Of a stretch of 64,000 nt of DNA, positions 46,751-55,592 are shown one piece after another (within the stretch, counting starts at the first letter, position 1; each line of letters starts with the position of its first letter). Source of the DNA: Methanosarcina sp. UBA289 (GTDB lineage: Archaea > Halobacteriota > Methanosarcinia > Methanosarcinales > Methanosarcinaceae). The stretch lies in the NCBI GenBank assembly GCA_002496565.1, contig DAKJ01000009.1:62001-126000 (forward strand), read 5' to 3'. The notes under the pieces were generated by a model that saw only the letters and a program-made list of their open reading frames with translations, was not told the origin of the DNA and did no database searches. The translations under genes were made by a program, and so were the position numbers.

Positions 46751-47149
46751 TTATGTCGCTCTACCGTGCTGACAGAAGTGATTATTTGGATTTATCTCTT
46801 CGAGACCATACTCTTTCCAGACTTCACAGGTACCACAAATGCATTGTTTGTCGAAATTAAGGTCCTGACAGGTAGCTTTTCCTGTGGAGCAGTATATTCC
46901 TGGAACGTCCTCAGGATCTGGGACTTCTCCTCCGGGCATATTTTCCATTTCCTTTCCTGAACTCTGAAGTTTTTCCTGAGCACATTTACTGTCGGCCTGA
47001 ACCGGACACTGCGAACACATACATTTTTCGATATTTGACCGTGCATAAGGGACTAAAAAATTAGTACCTCTCCCCTTCTCTTCTGTAAAGCGGTTTTCTG
47101 CCTCTGTAAAAGATCTTTTCTCAGTCGGCTTACCTTTATTTGTATCCAT
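46751..47149 (-). CDS. DUF2769 cysteine-rich protein, paralogue
   Basis: 132 residues, closely similar to the downstream copy: CMCSQCPVQADSKCAQEK, YCSTGKATCQDLNF, QCICGTCEVWKEY and the NPNNHFCQ(Q/H)G end. ATG at 47149 follows GGGGGA; TTG 47161 is the longer alternative. The tandem arrangement indicates a local duplication followed by divergence of the N-terminal third. Confidence 0.8.
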   Translation of the reverse strand: MDTNKGKPTEKRSFTEAENRFTEEKGRGTNFLVPYARSNIEKCMCSQCPVQADSKCAQEKLQSSGKEMENMPGGEVPDPEDVPGIYCSTGKATCQDLNFDKQCICGTCEVWKEYGLEEINPNNHFCQHGRAT

Positions 47150-47161
47150 CTTATCCCCCAA

Positions 47162-47732
47162 ATAGAGAATATATAAGGTTAATTTTATAATTTTTACTTC
47201 ATTGTAGTTTAAGAGATCGAGAGAATAAAAGCCTTTTCAGTTATAGAACGAGTATAGAGTAATCATAGAATGAGTAGGTAATAGTGTTCTGAAGAAGTTA
47301 CTTTACTTATAATCAAATATATTTCAATTGGAAAATACCGAAAAAAAGCAGGAAGAAATTAAAGTTATTTAATAAATGGTAATGAAAACTTCAAGATTTT
47401 CTCCTTGATCAAAGTTATTTAAAAGTCAGAGATTTAGAAAGCTTCCAAAATAAAGTATCTCCAGATAATAAGATTTAAGAAAATAAGAAATTAGACACAT
47501 TCGTAAACCAATTTCGAGAACTGCGAGCCAGCTTCAAGAAAGGAATTACGCAGTTTAACTGAAGAACCAGTCGCATGAGACTTCATTACTACTTAAGCTC
47601 GTAAGTCCTGTTAAGAATATCCCATAGAGATATTAGATTGAATAATTGAGGAATTTACTGTCCCTGCAATCCGATACAAGGCTTTACGAATGGGTCACCA
47701 TTTGTTTTCACTTTATCATGCCAACCTGGTTA
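47162..47732. other. AT-rich intergenic stretch, possible degenerate MITE
   Basis: 571 bp without a gene. At 47541-47609 the ends AGGAATTACGCAG and CTCGTAAGTCCT resemble, in inverted order, the ends of the MITE at 12172. The element would be only 69 bp long, so this is weak. The rest is AT-rich with no other signal. Confidence 0.3.
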
Positions 47733-48041
47733 TCACCAGTCGCCAAACCAGTTACAATTTCCTCCGAAGAAGCAGCTCTCTCCGAAGAAGTATTTGAAGA
47801 AGATATTGAAGTCAAAGTCGTCACATTTACATTTTTTCTTGCAGTCACATTTATCCTTGTGGCAGTCACACTTATTCTTCCAGTCGCAGTCACACTTATT
47901 CTTCCAGTCACAGTCACACTTATTCTTCCAGTCGCAGTCACATTTATTATTCCAGATGCCTGCACTGGCTGATGTAGCTGTCAGTGAAGCTACGAAAAAG
48001 ACCAGCACTAAAGCACTCATTGTCCTTTTAAGTATTCCCAT
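47733..48041 (-). CDS. Secreted Cys/Asp/Trp-rich repeat protein
   Basis: About 102 residues from the ATG at 48041. A signal peptide (MSALVLVFFVASLTATSASA) is followed by an eight-residue repeat KCDCDWKN read three times from NNKCDCDWKN, then KCDCHKDKCDCKKKCKCDDF and a Phe/Gly/Trp-rich end with CFFGGNCNWFGDW. Fourteen cysteines in a short exported protein suggest metal binding or disulfide stacking. The repeat is also clear in DNA as 24-bp units at about 47865-47950. No family recognised. Confidence 0.65.
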   Translation of the reverse strand: MGILKRTMSALVLVFFVASLTATSASAGIWNNKCDCDWKNKCDCDWKNKCDCDWKNKCDCHKDKCDCKKKCKCDDFDFNIFFKYFFGESCFFGGNCNWFGDW

Positions 48042-48059
48042 TTGTATACACTCCTCCAA

Positions 48060-48804
48060 TTTGATACGACTTTAAAGCTGTTGGTAATCATTTTTGTCGG
48101 TAATTGCAGCATTCAAATATTACTTTATCAGTTAACCATCTATCTAGTTTATAGATGGAAGATACGTACTATTAAATTTTACACAGCGAATTTTACGCTC
48201 AGTTTAAGTGCTGAAAAAAATATATACCGATGAAAATGATCTCAAGTTACCCCAACAAATTGTACGTACAACAGGAGATTATACTCAAAGAATATAATAG
48301 ATATAGAAATATAAATTAGAAACCATTATTAATGTAAAAGATATATTTAATAATATATAATTTGTAGTTTATTTTAAAGGGGTTTTATAATTACATACTT
48401 TATTATTGTGATTAGTATTATTTTTTGTTAATAACGTACTTCAAAACTCAATTTATGCTTAATCCAAAGAGCCTTCATGATTGATCCAATATTCGAAATT
48501 GAATTGATAATTCAAAAGATGAAGTTCAAAAAACGGGTTTAGAATTACGTAATAACCTGCAAGTCTGTCTGAGTCTTTGCCTAAAAAATGATAGAAAAAG
48601 AAGATTATAAACAGGATTCATTTTTAATGTGATTAGAGCGATCTAATAAGTATTAGGGCTACTCTCACTGAGATAAGGGGACAATAACGGGCTATGTTTG
48701 CTTTTTAAGAATACAAGTATGTAATATTCATAATTGAGCAAAGGGTAGTATAGTTCTTTAGGGGTATAAAAAGGAGCTCTAAGTAAACATTTTTATCCAA
48801 TTTA
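48060..48804. other. Long AT-rich intergenic stretch
   Basis: About 745 bp with stops in every frame and no RNA gene recognised. Its last part (AAAAAGGAGCT at 48768-48778) looks like the ribosome site of the broken membrane-protein gene that follows, though no start codon remains at the right place. Confidence 0.4.
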
Positions 48805-49403
48805 TGGCATAATTCTACTCATAATTTTGTTTGTAATTGATATTGTTCTGCAAACCCCTGAAGAACCCATTGTAATGCTACGCCGATTTGCAGGAGCATT
48901 AGCTTATTTGACGATGTTCCTTGCAATGATCTCATCCGAGTACATGGCCAGAATGAGAAAAATATCAGGACTGCCTTTTATAAAAGCCCACCACAATCTG
49001 GCTAGAATTGGAATCCTATTAATTTCTTATTCACCCACTGACTTTTGTATTACAGGGGCGAGACATTCAGATATTTTCCCCAATTTCTCCGACAAATATT
49101 TATATTGTATTAGGAGAGCGTCCGGCTCTTTATCTGCTCCTTCTGGTTGCCGGAATTGCGATATACAGGAAGAAATACAGGAACTGAAAGCAAGTTCACA
49201 ATCTTAGTTATCTGGCCTTCTTGCTGGTTTCAATAAATGCGGTGATGATAGGCGCTGACTTCAGATTTAATATAATGAAAATACTTGCACTTGCAATGGA
49301 AGTTACTGTGATAGCTATGTTTATACAGAAAAGGTCAGCATCAGGGCAAAAAAGGTATAAACAACTAAAAATCCAGAACAAAGCCGTATGTCAACTGATA
49401 TAA
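48805..49403 (+). pseudogene. Ferric-reductase-like or heme membrane protein, broken
   Basis: Three pieces in two frames make one multi-helix membrane protein. RRFAGALAYLTMFLAMISSE and IKAHHNLARIGILLI run in the first frame. A one-base shift near 49024 continues with HPLTFVLQGRDIQIFSPISP and LYLLLLVAGIAIYRKKYRN. A TGA at 49195-49197, where Trp would fit, interrupts before KQVHNLSYLAFLLVSINAVM. The HH and VH histidines resemble heme ligands of ferric-reductase-like transmembrane domains. Confidence 0.6.
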
Positions 49404-49442
49404 TGCAAAAATATATAAAAGTAAAAAATATATTGTCTATAG

Positions 49443-49694
49443 ATGATTGAACTTTCGGTAATTGTAGGCTCAACAGGTGTACTTCTGTTGCTGCTGGCCT
49501 TTTTTCTCAATCTATTTGAAATACTGAGACAGGATACGAAAACCTATGCAGTTCTTAATGTCGTGGGAGCAGGGCTTTCGTGTTATGCATCAATTCTTAT
49601 TGATTACATGCCTTTTGTAATTCTCGAAGGAACATGGGCACTTGTAGCCTTTACAGGCTTAGTTCGGCTGCTCAAGAGACCAGACAGGGAATAA
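49443..49694 (+). CDS. CBU_0592-type small membrane protein
   Basis: 83 residues, three hydrophobic segments with the layout GSTGVLLLLLAFFLNLFEIL, AVLNVVGAGLSCYASILI and FVILEGTWALVAFTGL. This matches the CBU_0592-like family of small membrane proteins of unknown function. No strong ribosome site. Confidence 0.7.
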   Translation: MIELSVIVGSTGVLLLLLAFFLNLFEILRQDTKTYAVLNVVGAGLSCYASILIDYMPFVILEGTWALVAFTGLVRLLKRPDRE

Positions 49695-50153
49695 AAAACA
49701 GGATAAGGACTGATAGCAAAAAATTGCAAAGAAATATAAAGGAAAATCATGGAACAAAATATTTAACCGGAAAAACGATTGTTTTAAGCTAAACTTCTAT
49801 TCGTGTCAGCAATTTTTCAAATAAATTCTTTTATGAGTATGTTCCCTCACCTTTGGTACTGCCTGCCATCTTCCAGTCGTAATCATGTCCCAGTTTGGTT
49901 CCGGTCAAATTTTCATTCTGATTTCTAACTGACTGTAGACATTAAAAATGCATAAATAATGTAATGAATACCGGAAATAGTTGAAAAAAGATAAGTAAGA
50001 ACTGTAAACTGTAAAATTACAAGTTTGCAGCCTCACTTTTAAGCTGAAATCTCTAATCGAAACTTACTTCTAAGCTGAAATTTCTAATCGAAATAATACT
50101 ATGCATTACTCATACTTCATTACTAACATTTTACTGTCAACAGTTACGTCAAA
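49695..50153. other. Intergenic stretch between converging genes
   Basis: 459 bp with no gene I can support. A short direct repeat, AAGCTGAAAT(C/T)TCTAATCGAAA, occurs at about 50041-50061 and 50073-50093. Confidence 0.5.
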
Positions 50154-51359
50154 TTACCTATTTCCAGCCGCCATATTCCTGACCGTAGACACGTTCTCAG
50201 TAATGTTGCACGTAATGTTTTTAGTTATTATTTGAGTAGTGTCACCCATATTTCGAATTATAATTACCTTTCCAGCTACATTACCCGTTTGCCCGCTAGT
50301 TCCGGTTATATTGTCCATTTTTCCATCCGTTCTAGTTAGGTTATCCGCGTCTCCGATTATAGCAGTATTTTCGTCAGTTTCGAGAATATAATTCATTTTT
50401 TCAGCTATTCCCATGTTATCGATTCTTTCGGCCATTGAAGCCATCTTATCCATATCTATGAATACAACCATGCGTCCGGTCATGTTACATACCATGGGTC
50501 TAGTCATGTTTTCCGTTCTTCCAGTTACATTCTCCATTCTTCCGGTCATGTTCCCCATTCTTCCGGTCATGTTCTCCATGCGTCCGGTCATATTTTCAAT
50601 TCTTCCGGTCATGTTCTCCATGCGGGCGGACATGTTCCCCATTCTTCCGGTTGTTTCGGAGATATTACACATCTTTCCAGCCACTTCGGCCATACTACCC
50701 ATGTTTCTGATTATAATCATTTTTTCAGTCAGATCATATTTTAAGGTCCCAGTAAAACTCCCATTCATGAGTACATTTATGTTCTCCGCTCTTCCGGAGG
50801 TTCCGGTCATGTTCTCTGCTCTTTGGGCAATTCCGGTCATGTTATCCATATTTCTGGCTGCTTCACATTTCATGGTTCCAGTCACATTTCCAACCATGAG
50901 CACAGCCATGTTATCCATTCTTCCAGCTATTCCTGCAGCTTTGTCCATTCTTTCGCCCATTCTGGCAGTTGCAGCATCCATCTTTCCGAACATAACCATT
51001 TTTCCGGGCATATTATCTATTTTACCGATAATAATCGCGCTTTCGGTCATATTACCCATATCTCTGATTATAATGACCTTTCCAGTCACATTACATGTCA
51101 CAGGTCCGGTCATATTTCCAATTCTTCCAGTTACGTTCTCCATTCTTCCGGTTATGTTATCGGTTCTTCCAGTAACATTGTCCATAGCAACCATAACCGC
51201 ATTTCCGGTCACGTTACATGTAATGTTTTCAGCTGTATTTCCGGCCATAATCATATTCACGTTATTCATGTTCTCGGCCGTATCAGTCTGTGCTTGTACA
51301 GATACAACAGACAATGTTAGACACAGTACAAGTAGAGAAACTATTAATTTCACTTTCAT
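50154..51359 (-). CDS. Secreted Met/Asn-rich protein with seven-residue sequon repeats
   Basis: 401 residues. A signal peptide (LIVSLLVLCLTLSVVSVQAQ) is followed by a long protein built of seven-residue units near (R)MENMTGR or MGNMTGR, regular over about residues 240-295 and degenerate elsewhere. Most units hold an N-x-T sequon (NMT, NVT, NIT), so dense N-glycosylation is possible. Methionine is extremely frequent. Longer pieces such as KVIIIRDMGNMTE also recur. Not a family I recognise. Dense Met could bind Cu(I) or scavenge oxidants, but that is speculation. Confidence 0.7.
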   Translation of the reverse strand: MKVKLIVSLLVLCLTLSVVSVQAQTDTAENMNNVNMIMAGNTAENITCNVTGNAVMVAMDNVTGRTDNITGRMENVTGRIGNMTGPVTCNVTGKVIIIRDMGNMTESAIIIGKIDNMPGKMVMFGKMDAATARMGERMDKAAGIAGRMDNMAVLMVGNVTGTMKCEAARNMDNMTGIAQRAENMTGTSGRAENINVLMNGSFTGTLKYDLTEKMIIIRNMGSMAEVAGKMCNISETTGRMGNMSARMENMTGRIENMTGRMENMTGRMGNMTGRMENVTGRTENMTRPMVCNMTGRMVVFIDMDKMASMAERIDNMGIAEKMNYILETDENTAIIGDADNLTRTDGKMDNITGTSGQTGNVAGKVIIIRNMGDTTQIITKNITCNITENVSTVRNMAAGNR

Positions 51360-51860
51360 TCTTTACCCCCCGTTACGAGCTTGACCATCGGATCGCTCAT
51401 GCACTAAATTAAATAAAAAGTAATTTAATATAAATTCGATATATAATAAATGATCAGCTTATAAATAATTAATCTCTATTAACTATAGAGACTAGTTGGG
51501 TTTTGAGGATCGGATGGCATAGTAAAAGTAATCATTCTGTCATATATTTATAAAATTCATCCCAAAATTAGAGATTATCTCTATGAATGTTATGTTCTGA
51601 ATAATTAATCGAATCATTGATCATGAAAATAGTTATGGAACTACACTAGTTAAGAATAAAATTGATTGTGAATGAGCTTATCATATGTAATATGACAGAT
51701 ATTGAGTAGCATATGTAGAAATAACAAAGAAAAATCGTATTTAATGCTTACCTCAAATTGTCTGTAATCAAGTTTTTGCTTTCAGATAAACATTGTCTAA
51801 AACTTCTTTTGAGCTATCTACCACATTTTTTACGTATTTTGATGTTTTCAGATTCATTCT
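51360..51860. other. AT-rich intergenic stretch
   Basis: 501 bp upstream of the Met-rich gene and downstream of the broken methyltransferase-like gene, both on the minus strand. No coding, RNA or repeat signal that I can defend. Confidence 0.4.
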
Positions 51861-52563
51861 TCACCAGATAAACGGCACAAGACGGTATCTTACCTTCTTT
51901 TTGTATTCTCTATATCCTGGAAGATCCTAGTAGAGCATTACTGTCTTCGAAATATGTGCGGAAAATAAAAGCTACAGCAATTAACAGTGCAGGGATCAGT
52001 CCGTAAAGGGAATCAATGATGAACGGAGCGCAGCCATAAAACAGAATCATACCGACATAACCAGGGTGTCGGACAATGGCATAAGGTCCTGTGGAAATAA
52101 CCCTGTGTTCTTTCTCTTTTTGGACGCGGACTGCAGTTTCAAAAAACTTGTTTTCGACCATTGCCCAAACTAAAAACCCCCAGCCCACAACGGAAAATAT
52201 TACTCCAGCAACCAAAAACTCCATCCCGATGCTGGGAACACGTAATTTTCCCACATCGAGACCGCATACAATAAACATTATGAAAAGAAACATGAAATAG
52301 AACACCGCAAACAGCTTATCCCATCACATCATTTTTCCCATTTCATTTCACTCCGTGCTTTTATGATCTCCGGATTGAACTTAAGGAAAATAACCATGTC
52401 GAAGAGCAACGAGATGAAATAAAGGCTAAAGAAAAACCATGCTCTAGGCAGGTCAACTCTACCGGCAGAAAGAAAAAAACACCACTATAAACAAGAATAG
52501 GACTGAAATAACCTATGCAGCCCTTTTGACAACTGCATCCCAGAACAATGCATCTTTTTCCAC
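51861..52563 (-). pseudogene. Isoprenylcysteine-methyltransferase-like membrane protein, broken
   Basis: The pieces read in order on the minus strand are EKDALFWDAVVKRAA, a TAG at 52513-52515, VISVLFLFIVVFF, and after a shift AGRVDLPRAWFFFSLYFIS and KFNPEIIKARSEMK. After another break and a TGA at 52324-52326 come WDKLFAVFYFMFLFIMFIV, then STGPYAIVRHPGYVGM (the family's RHPxY motif). A final shift precedes DLPGYREYKKKVRYRLVPFI. Together they make a full ICMT/NnrU-type methyltransferase of ~230 residues with at least two nonsense codons and two frameshifts. The central 131-codon frame is open but lacks both ends. Confidence 0.75.
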
Positions 52564-52694
52564 TTAAACCCTAGGAATAAATTGTTTATGGTGTTCAAAA
52601 AGATTTTGATAGTTAAATTCGGGGCCTGCGGAGCTTGGCAGGAATTTAACCTTTTCCCCATAAAACAGCCATCCTTGACATTCCTTCTTCGTTA

Positions 52695-52711
52695 CCGAAA
52701 CCTTTAATATC
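52695..52711 (+). promoter_or_regulatory. Archaeal BRE/TATA promoter of tRNA-Gly
   Basis: CCGAAA (BRE-like) followed by CCTTTAATAT (TATA-like) stands ~50 bp before the mature tRNA 5' end. This leaves room for a start about 25 bp downstream and a short leader. Confidence 0.5.
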
Positions 52712-52757
52712 TAAAAGATGCATGAGAAGAATACACATCACTTCTATACATCTTTAT

Positions 52758-52829
52758 GCGACTGTGGTTTAGTGGCTATGACCTGAGCTTCCCAAGCTTA
52801 GAACCCGGGTTCGAATCCCGGCAGTCGCA
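52758..52829 (+). tRNA. tRNA-Gly (anticodon CCC)
   Basis: 72 nt cloverleaf. Acceptor stem GCGACTG pairs with CAGTCGC. The D arm GGTTTAGTGGCTATGAC is followed by anticodon stem TGAGC/GCTTA around loop TTCCCAA, giving anticodon CCC, which reads GGG. The T arm is CCGGGTTCGAATCCCGG and the discriminator is A. CCA is not encoded. Confidence 0.92.
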
Positions 52830-53138
52830 TTGAATACGTTTTTAAATCAGCCCTTTTTAGATTCAGACTTAAATCCAAACTCTATTTATATCCTAACTTT
52901 TTTAGACTTAAATTTCGTTTTAAGCTTTAATTTCTTTCTAAAATACTGGTATTTTATCTTTATTTGAGCCTTCTTAATTTTTAATATTATTTTTTAACAA
53001 AATCTTAAAAAGGCTCATAGAACTCCCTTCTGGAAATTCACTTCTCTTGCTAGGTTTCCTACTTAGATGCCTTCTCTACTTAGATATTCTCTCTACTGAA
53101 ACCTCTCCTATCATTCCTGCTGAGAGATATCTGCTGTT

Positions 53139-53549
53139 TTAAATTCTGGAAAGATCTTCAAGTAAAATCTTTTTCCTGTAGCCCATACCCTGAAATATTG
53201 CTACAAGATCTCCTTTATCGTCAGTTATGTTTACAGTATATGTTGAAATTTTGGGATTTATTGAGGTTTCTTTTGCCTCGGCTGTGAGGACTTTGCCTGT
53301 TGCGGCTTTTACGAAAGAAATGTTTGCATTGATAGCAACAGCAACATTGCCGTACGCATTTGAGGCTGCAGCAAAAGTAAGATCTGCAAGGGTAAATATT
53401 GCTCCTCCCTGAACGGTTTTCAGAGCATTAAGGTGCTTTTCCTCTATATTCATGATGGCTTTTGCATATCCTGGGGAGACTTCCAGAAGTTTTATTCCTG
53501 AAATTGCAGCGAAATTATCTTTCTTAAAATACTCTTTAATATTTTCCAT
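53139..53549 (-). CDS. PaaI-family hotdog thioesterase
   Basis: 136 residues with the PaaI hotdog layout: HLNALKTVQGGAIFTLADLT, AAASNAYGNVAVAINANISF and GKVLTAEA. It hydrolyses acyl-CoA thioesters. GGAG precedes the ATG at 53549. Standalone gene. Confidence 0.88.
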   Translation of the reverse strand: MENIKEYFKKDNFAAISGIKLLEVSPGYAKAIMNIEEKHLNALKTVQGGAIFTLADLTFAAASNAYGNVAVAINANISFVKAATGKVLTAEAKETSINPKISTYTVNITDDKGDLVAIFQGMGYRKKILLEDLSRI

Positions 53550-53763
53550 GTAATTACTCCAGTTGTTGTACGTAAAGTCGTGCTATATTCTTCATATTTT
53601 TAGTTAAAGTTATTCTCTTAAATGTAAACTTCCTCTTGGATCTCCCATTTTAAGAGAAGGAAAAACTCTATTTCTGAAATTTGAGGGTGCAAAGCGATAA
53701 GACCGGGAATATAATAAATAGTATAGAGAAAAATTTCAAAGCGTTCTTTTCGGAGAGAGGGTA

Positions 53764-55512
53764 ATGGCTCGATTCATAAAGCTTGCGGAGCTTTTTGAGA
53801 AACTTGAAAAAATAACATCCCATAAGGAAATCGTCAGTAAAATTGCTAAATTTTTTTAGGGGCTTGAAGGGAAGGAAGTAAAGGACAGCTCATACCTTTT
53901 TCTCGGGAGCATAGGCCCTGCCTTTGAGAATACGGCACTTGGAGTAGGGGATAAGCTTGCTTTAAAAGCTATTGCCGGAGCTTATGGAATTTCCGAAGAG
54001 GAGGTTAAAATAAGATATTCAAGGACAGGAGACCTTGGAGATGTGGCCTTTGAGATAAACCGGGGAGAAGAAAAGTCGCTGGAAATTGATGAGGTATTCG
54101 GAAGTCTCAGAGAGATAAAAGAAGCCTCAGGAAAAGGCAGCCAGGAGGAAAAGACCAGACTGCTTTCCAGTATCCTTCAGCGGGCCAGCCCTGAAGAAGG
54201 AAAATACATAGTCAGGATTGTGCTTGGGAAGCTCAGGCTCGGGTTTGGGGACCAGTTTTTGCTTGAGGCATTCTCTATTGCTTTTACAGGGGACAAAAAA
54301 TATGCTGTCAAGATCAAAGAAAGCTACAGCGTCTGTACTGATATAGGAGAGCTTGCAGAGTCCCTTGCAGAATACGGTCCAAAAGCTCTTGGGCGCTTCT
54401 CGATAAAACTGGGCCGGCCTGTCAGGTCAATGCTTGCGCAGCGTGTGGAAACTTTTGAAGAGCTTGAAGAAAGAATCCCAGGAAAAAAAGCAGCCGAAGA
54501 AAAATATGATGGAGAAAGGGTGCAGATCCATAAAAACGGAGAAGAAATTAAAGCTTTTTCTCGAAGGCTTGAAGATATAACTGCCCAGTATCCCGATCTT
54601 GTGGAAGCGGTCAAGAAAGGTATTCTAGCGGAGAAAATCGTGCTTGATGGGGAAATCCTTGCATATGTTGAAGGCAGGAAAGCCGACGACTCTACTGAAG
54701 AATTTTATTCATTCCAGAGACTGATGAAGAGGCGTAGAAAATATGAGGTTCAAAAATATACTGAAATCTGCCCTGTTGCCGTATTCTTTTTTGATATCCT
54801 GTACCTTGAAGGAAATTCGCTCCTGAAGAAATCTTATCCGGAAAGACGAGCTCTCCTTGAAGAACATGTAAAGGAATCGGAAATTCTTCGCCTGACTAGA
54901 AGAATTATTACGGATAATCTGGAAGAAATCGAGGACTTTTTCAATGAGGCTCTGGAAAAGAGACTCGAAGGAGTTATAATCAAATCTATGGACAGGAACT
55001 CGGTTTACGAGGCAGGAAAACGGAGCTGGCTCTGGCTCAAATGGAAAGAAGAATATGCTGGAGGAATGAGAGAGACCTTTGACCTTGTAGTTGTAGGAAA
55101 ATATTATGGCCGGGGAAAAAGGAAAGGCTCATTTGGGTCACTCCTCTGTGCAATTCTTAATGAAGAAGAACAGCGTTTTGAAACTTTTACAAAAGTAGGA
55201 ACCGGGTTCACAGAAACGGATGCGAAAGAAATCGATAGCCTGCTTTCAGAGCATATTATTGCCGAGGCCCCGAAAGATGTATTCATAAAAAGTAGAATGC
55301 TTCCGGATATCTTCGTTGAGCCTGCTGTAATGATTGAAGTACTTGGTTCGGAAATAACGGAAAGCCCAGGCCACACTGCCGGACAGGAAGAAGGAGAAAC
55401 AGGACTTGCTCTACGCTTTCCTCGCTTTTTACGCATAAGATATGATAAAGGGCCTTATGATGTCACCACACTTAGAGAAGTCAGGGATTTGAAGGAAGGT
55501 AAAGGCGTTTGA
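53764..55512 (+). CDS. lig: ATP-dependent DNA ligase with in-frame UAG at codon 32
   Basis: 582-residue archaeal DNA ligase if a single TAG at 53857-53859 is read through. The N-terminal frame RFIKLAELFEKLEKITSHKE, then IVSKIAKFF-UAG-GLEGKEV, passes without shift into SSYLFLGSIGPAFENTALG and the rest. The N-terminal DNA-binding domain is followed by the adenylation motif EEKYDGERVQIHKNG (catalytic Lys ~247), DGEILAY, EGVIIKS, WLKWK and an OB-fold domain. The next usable start after the TAG (GTG 54043) would lose the first 93 residues of the DNA-binding domain. UAG is read as pyrrolysine in Methanosarcina, so the gene may be functional; otherwise it is a nonsense mutant. polX follows in the same direction. 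Confidence 0.85.
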
Positions 55513-55592
55513 TGACTTGTGGAAGGAAAAGAGAGAAAGAAGAAACTTAAAAAGAAAATAAGGGAAAAGAAATAAGGGGCAGGGGGAAGCAA

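Noticed and set aside
47541..47609. Possible third, degenerate MITE
   Set aside because: Only the ends resemble the element, the length is about half, and no target duplication is seen; noted only in the intergenic entry.
50413..51384. 323-codon plus-strand ORF opposite the Met-rich gene
   Set aside because: Mirror of the 21-bp repeats; the minus-strand frame has the signal peptide and sequons.
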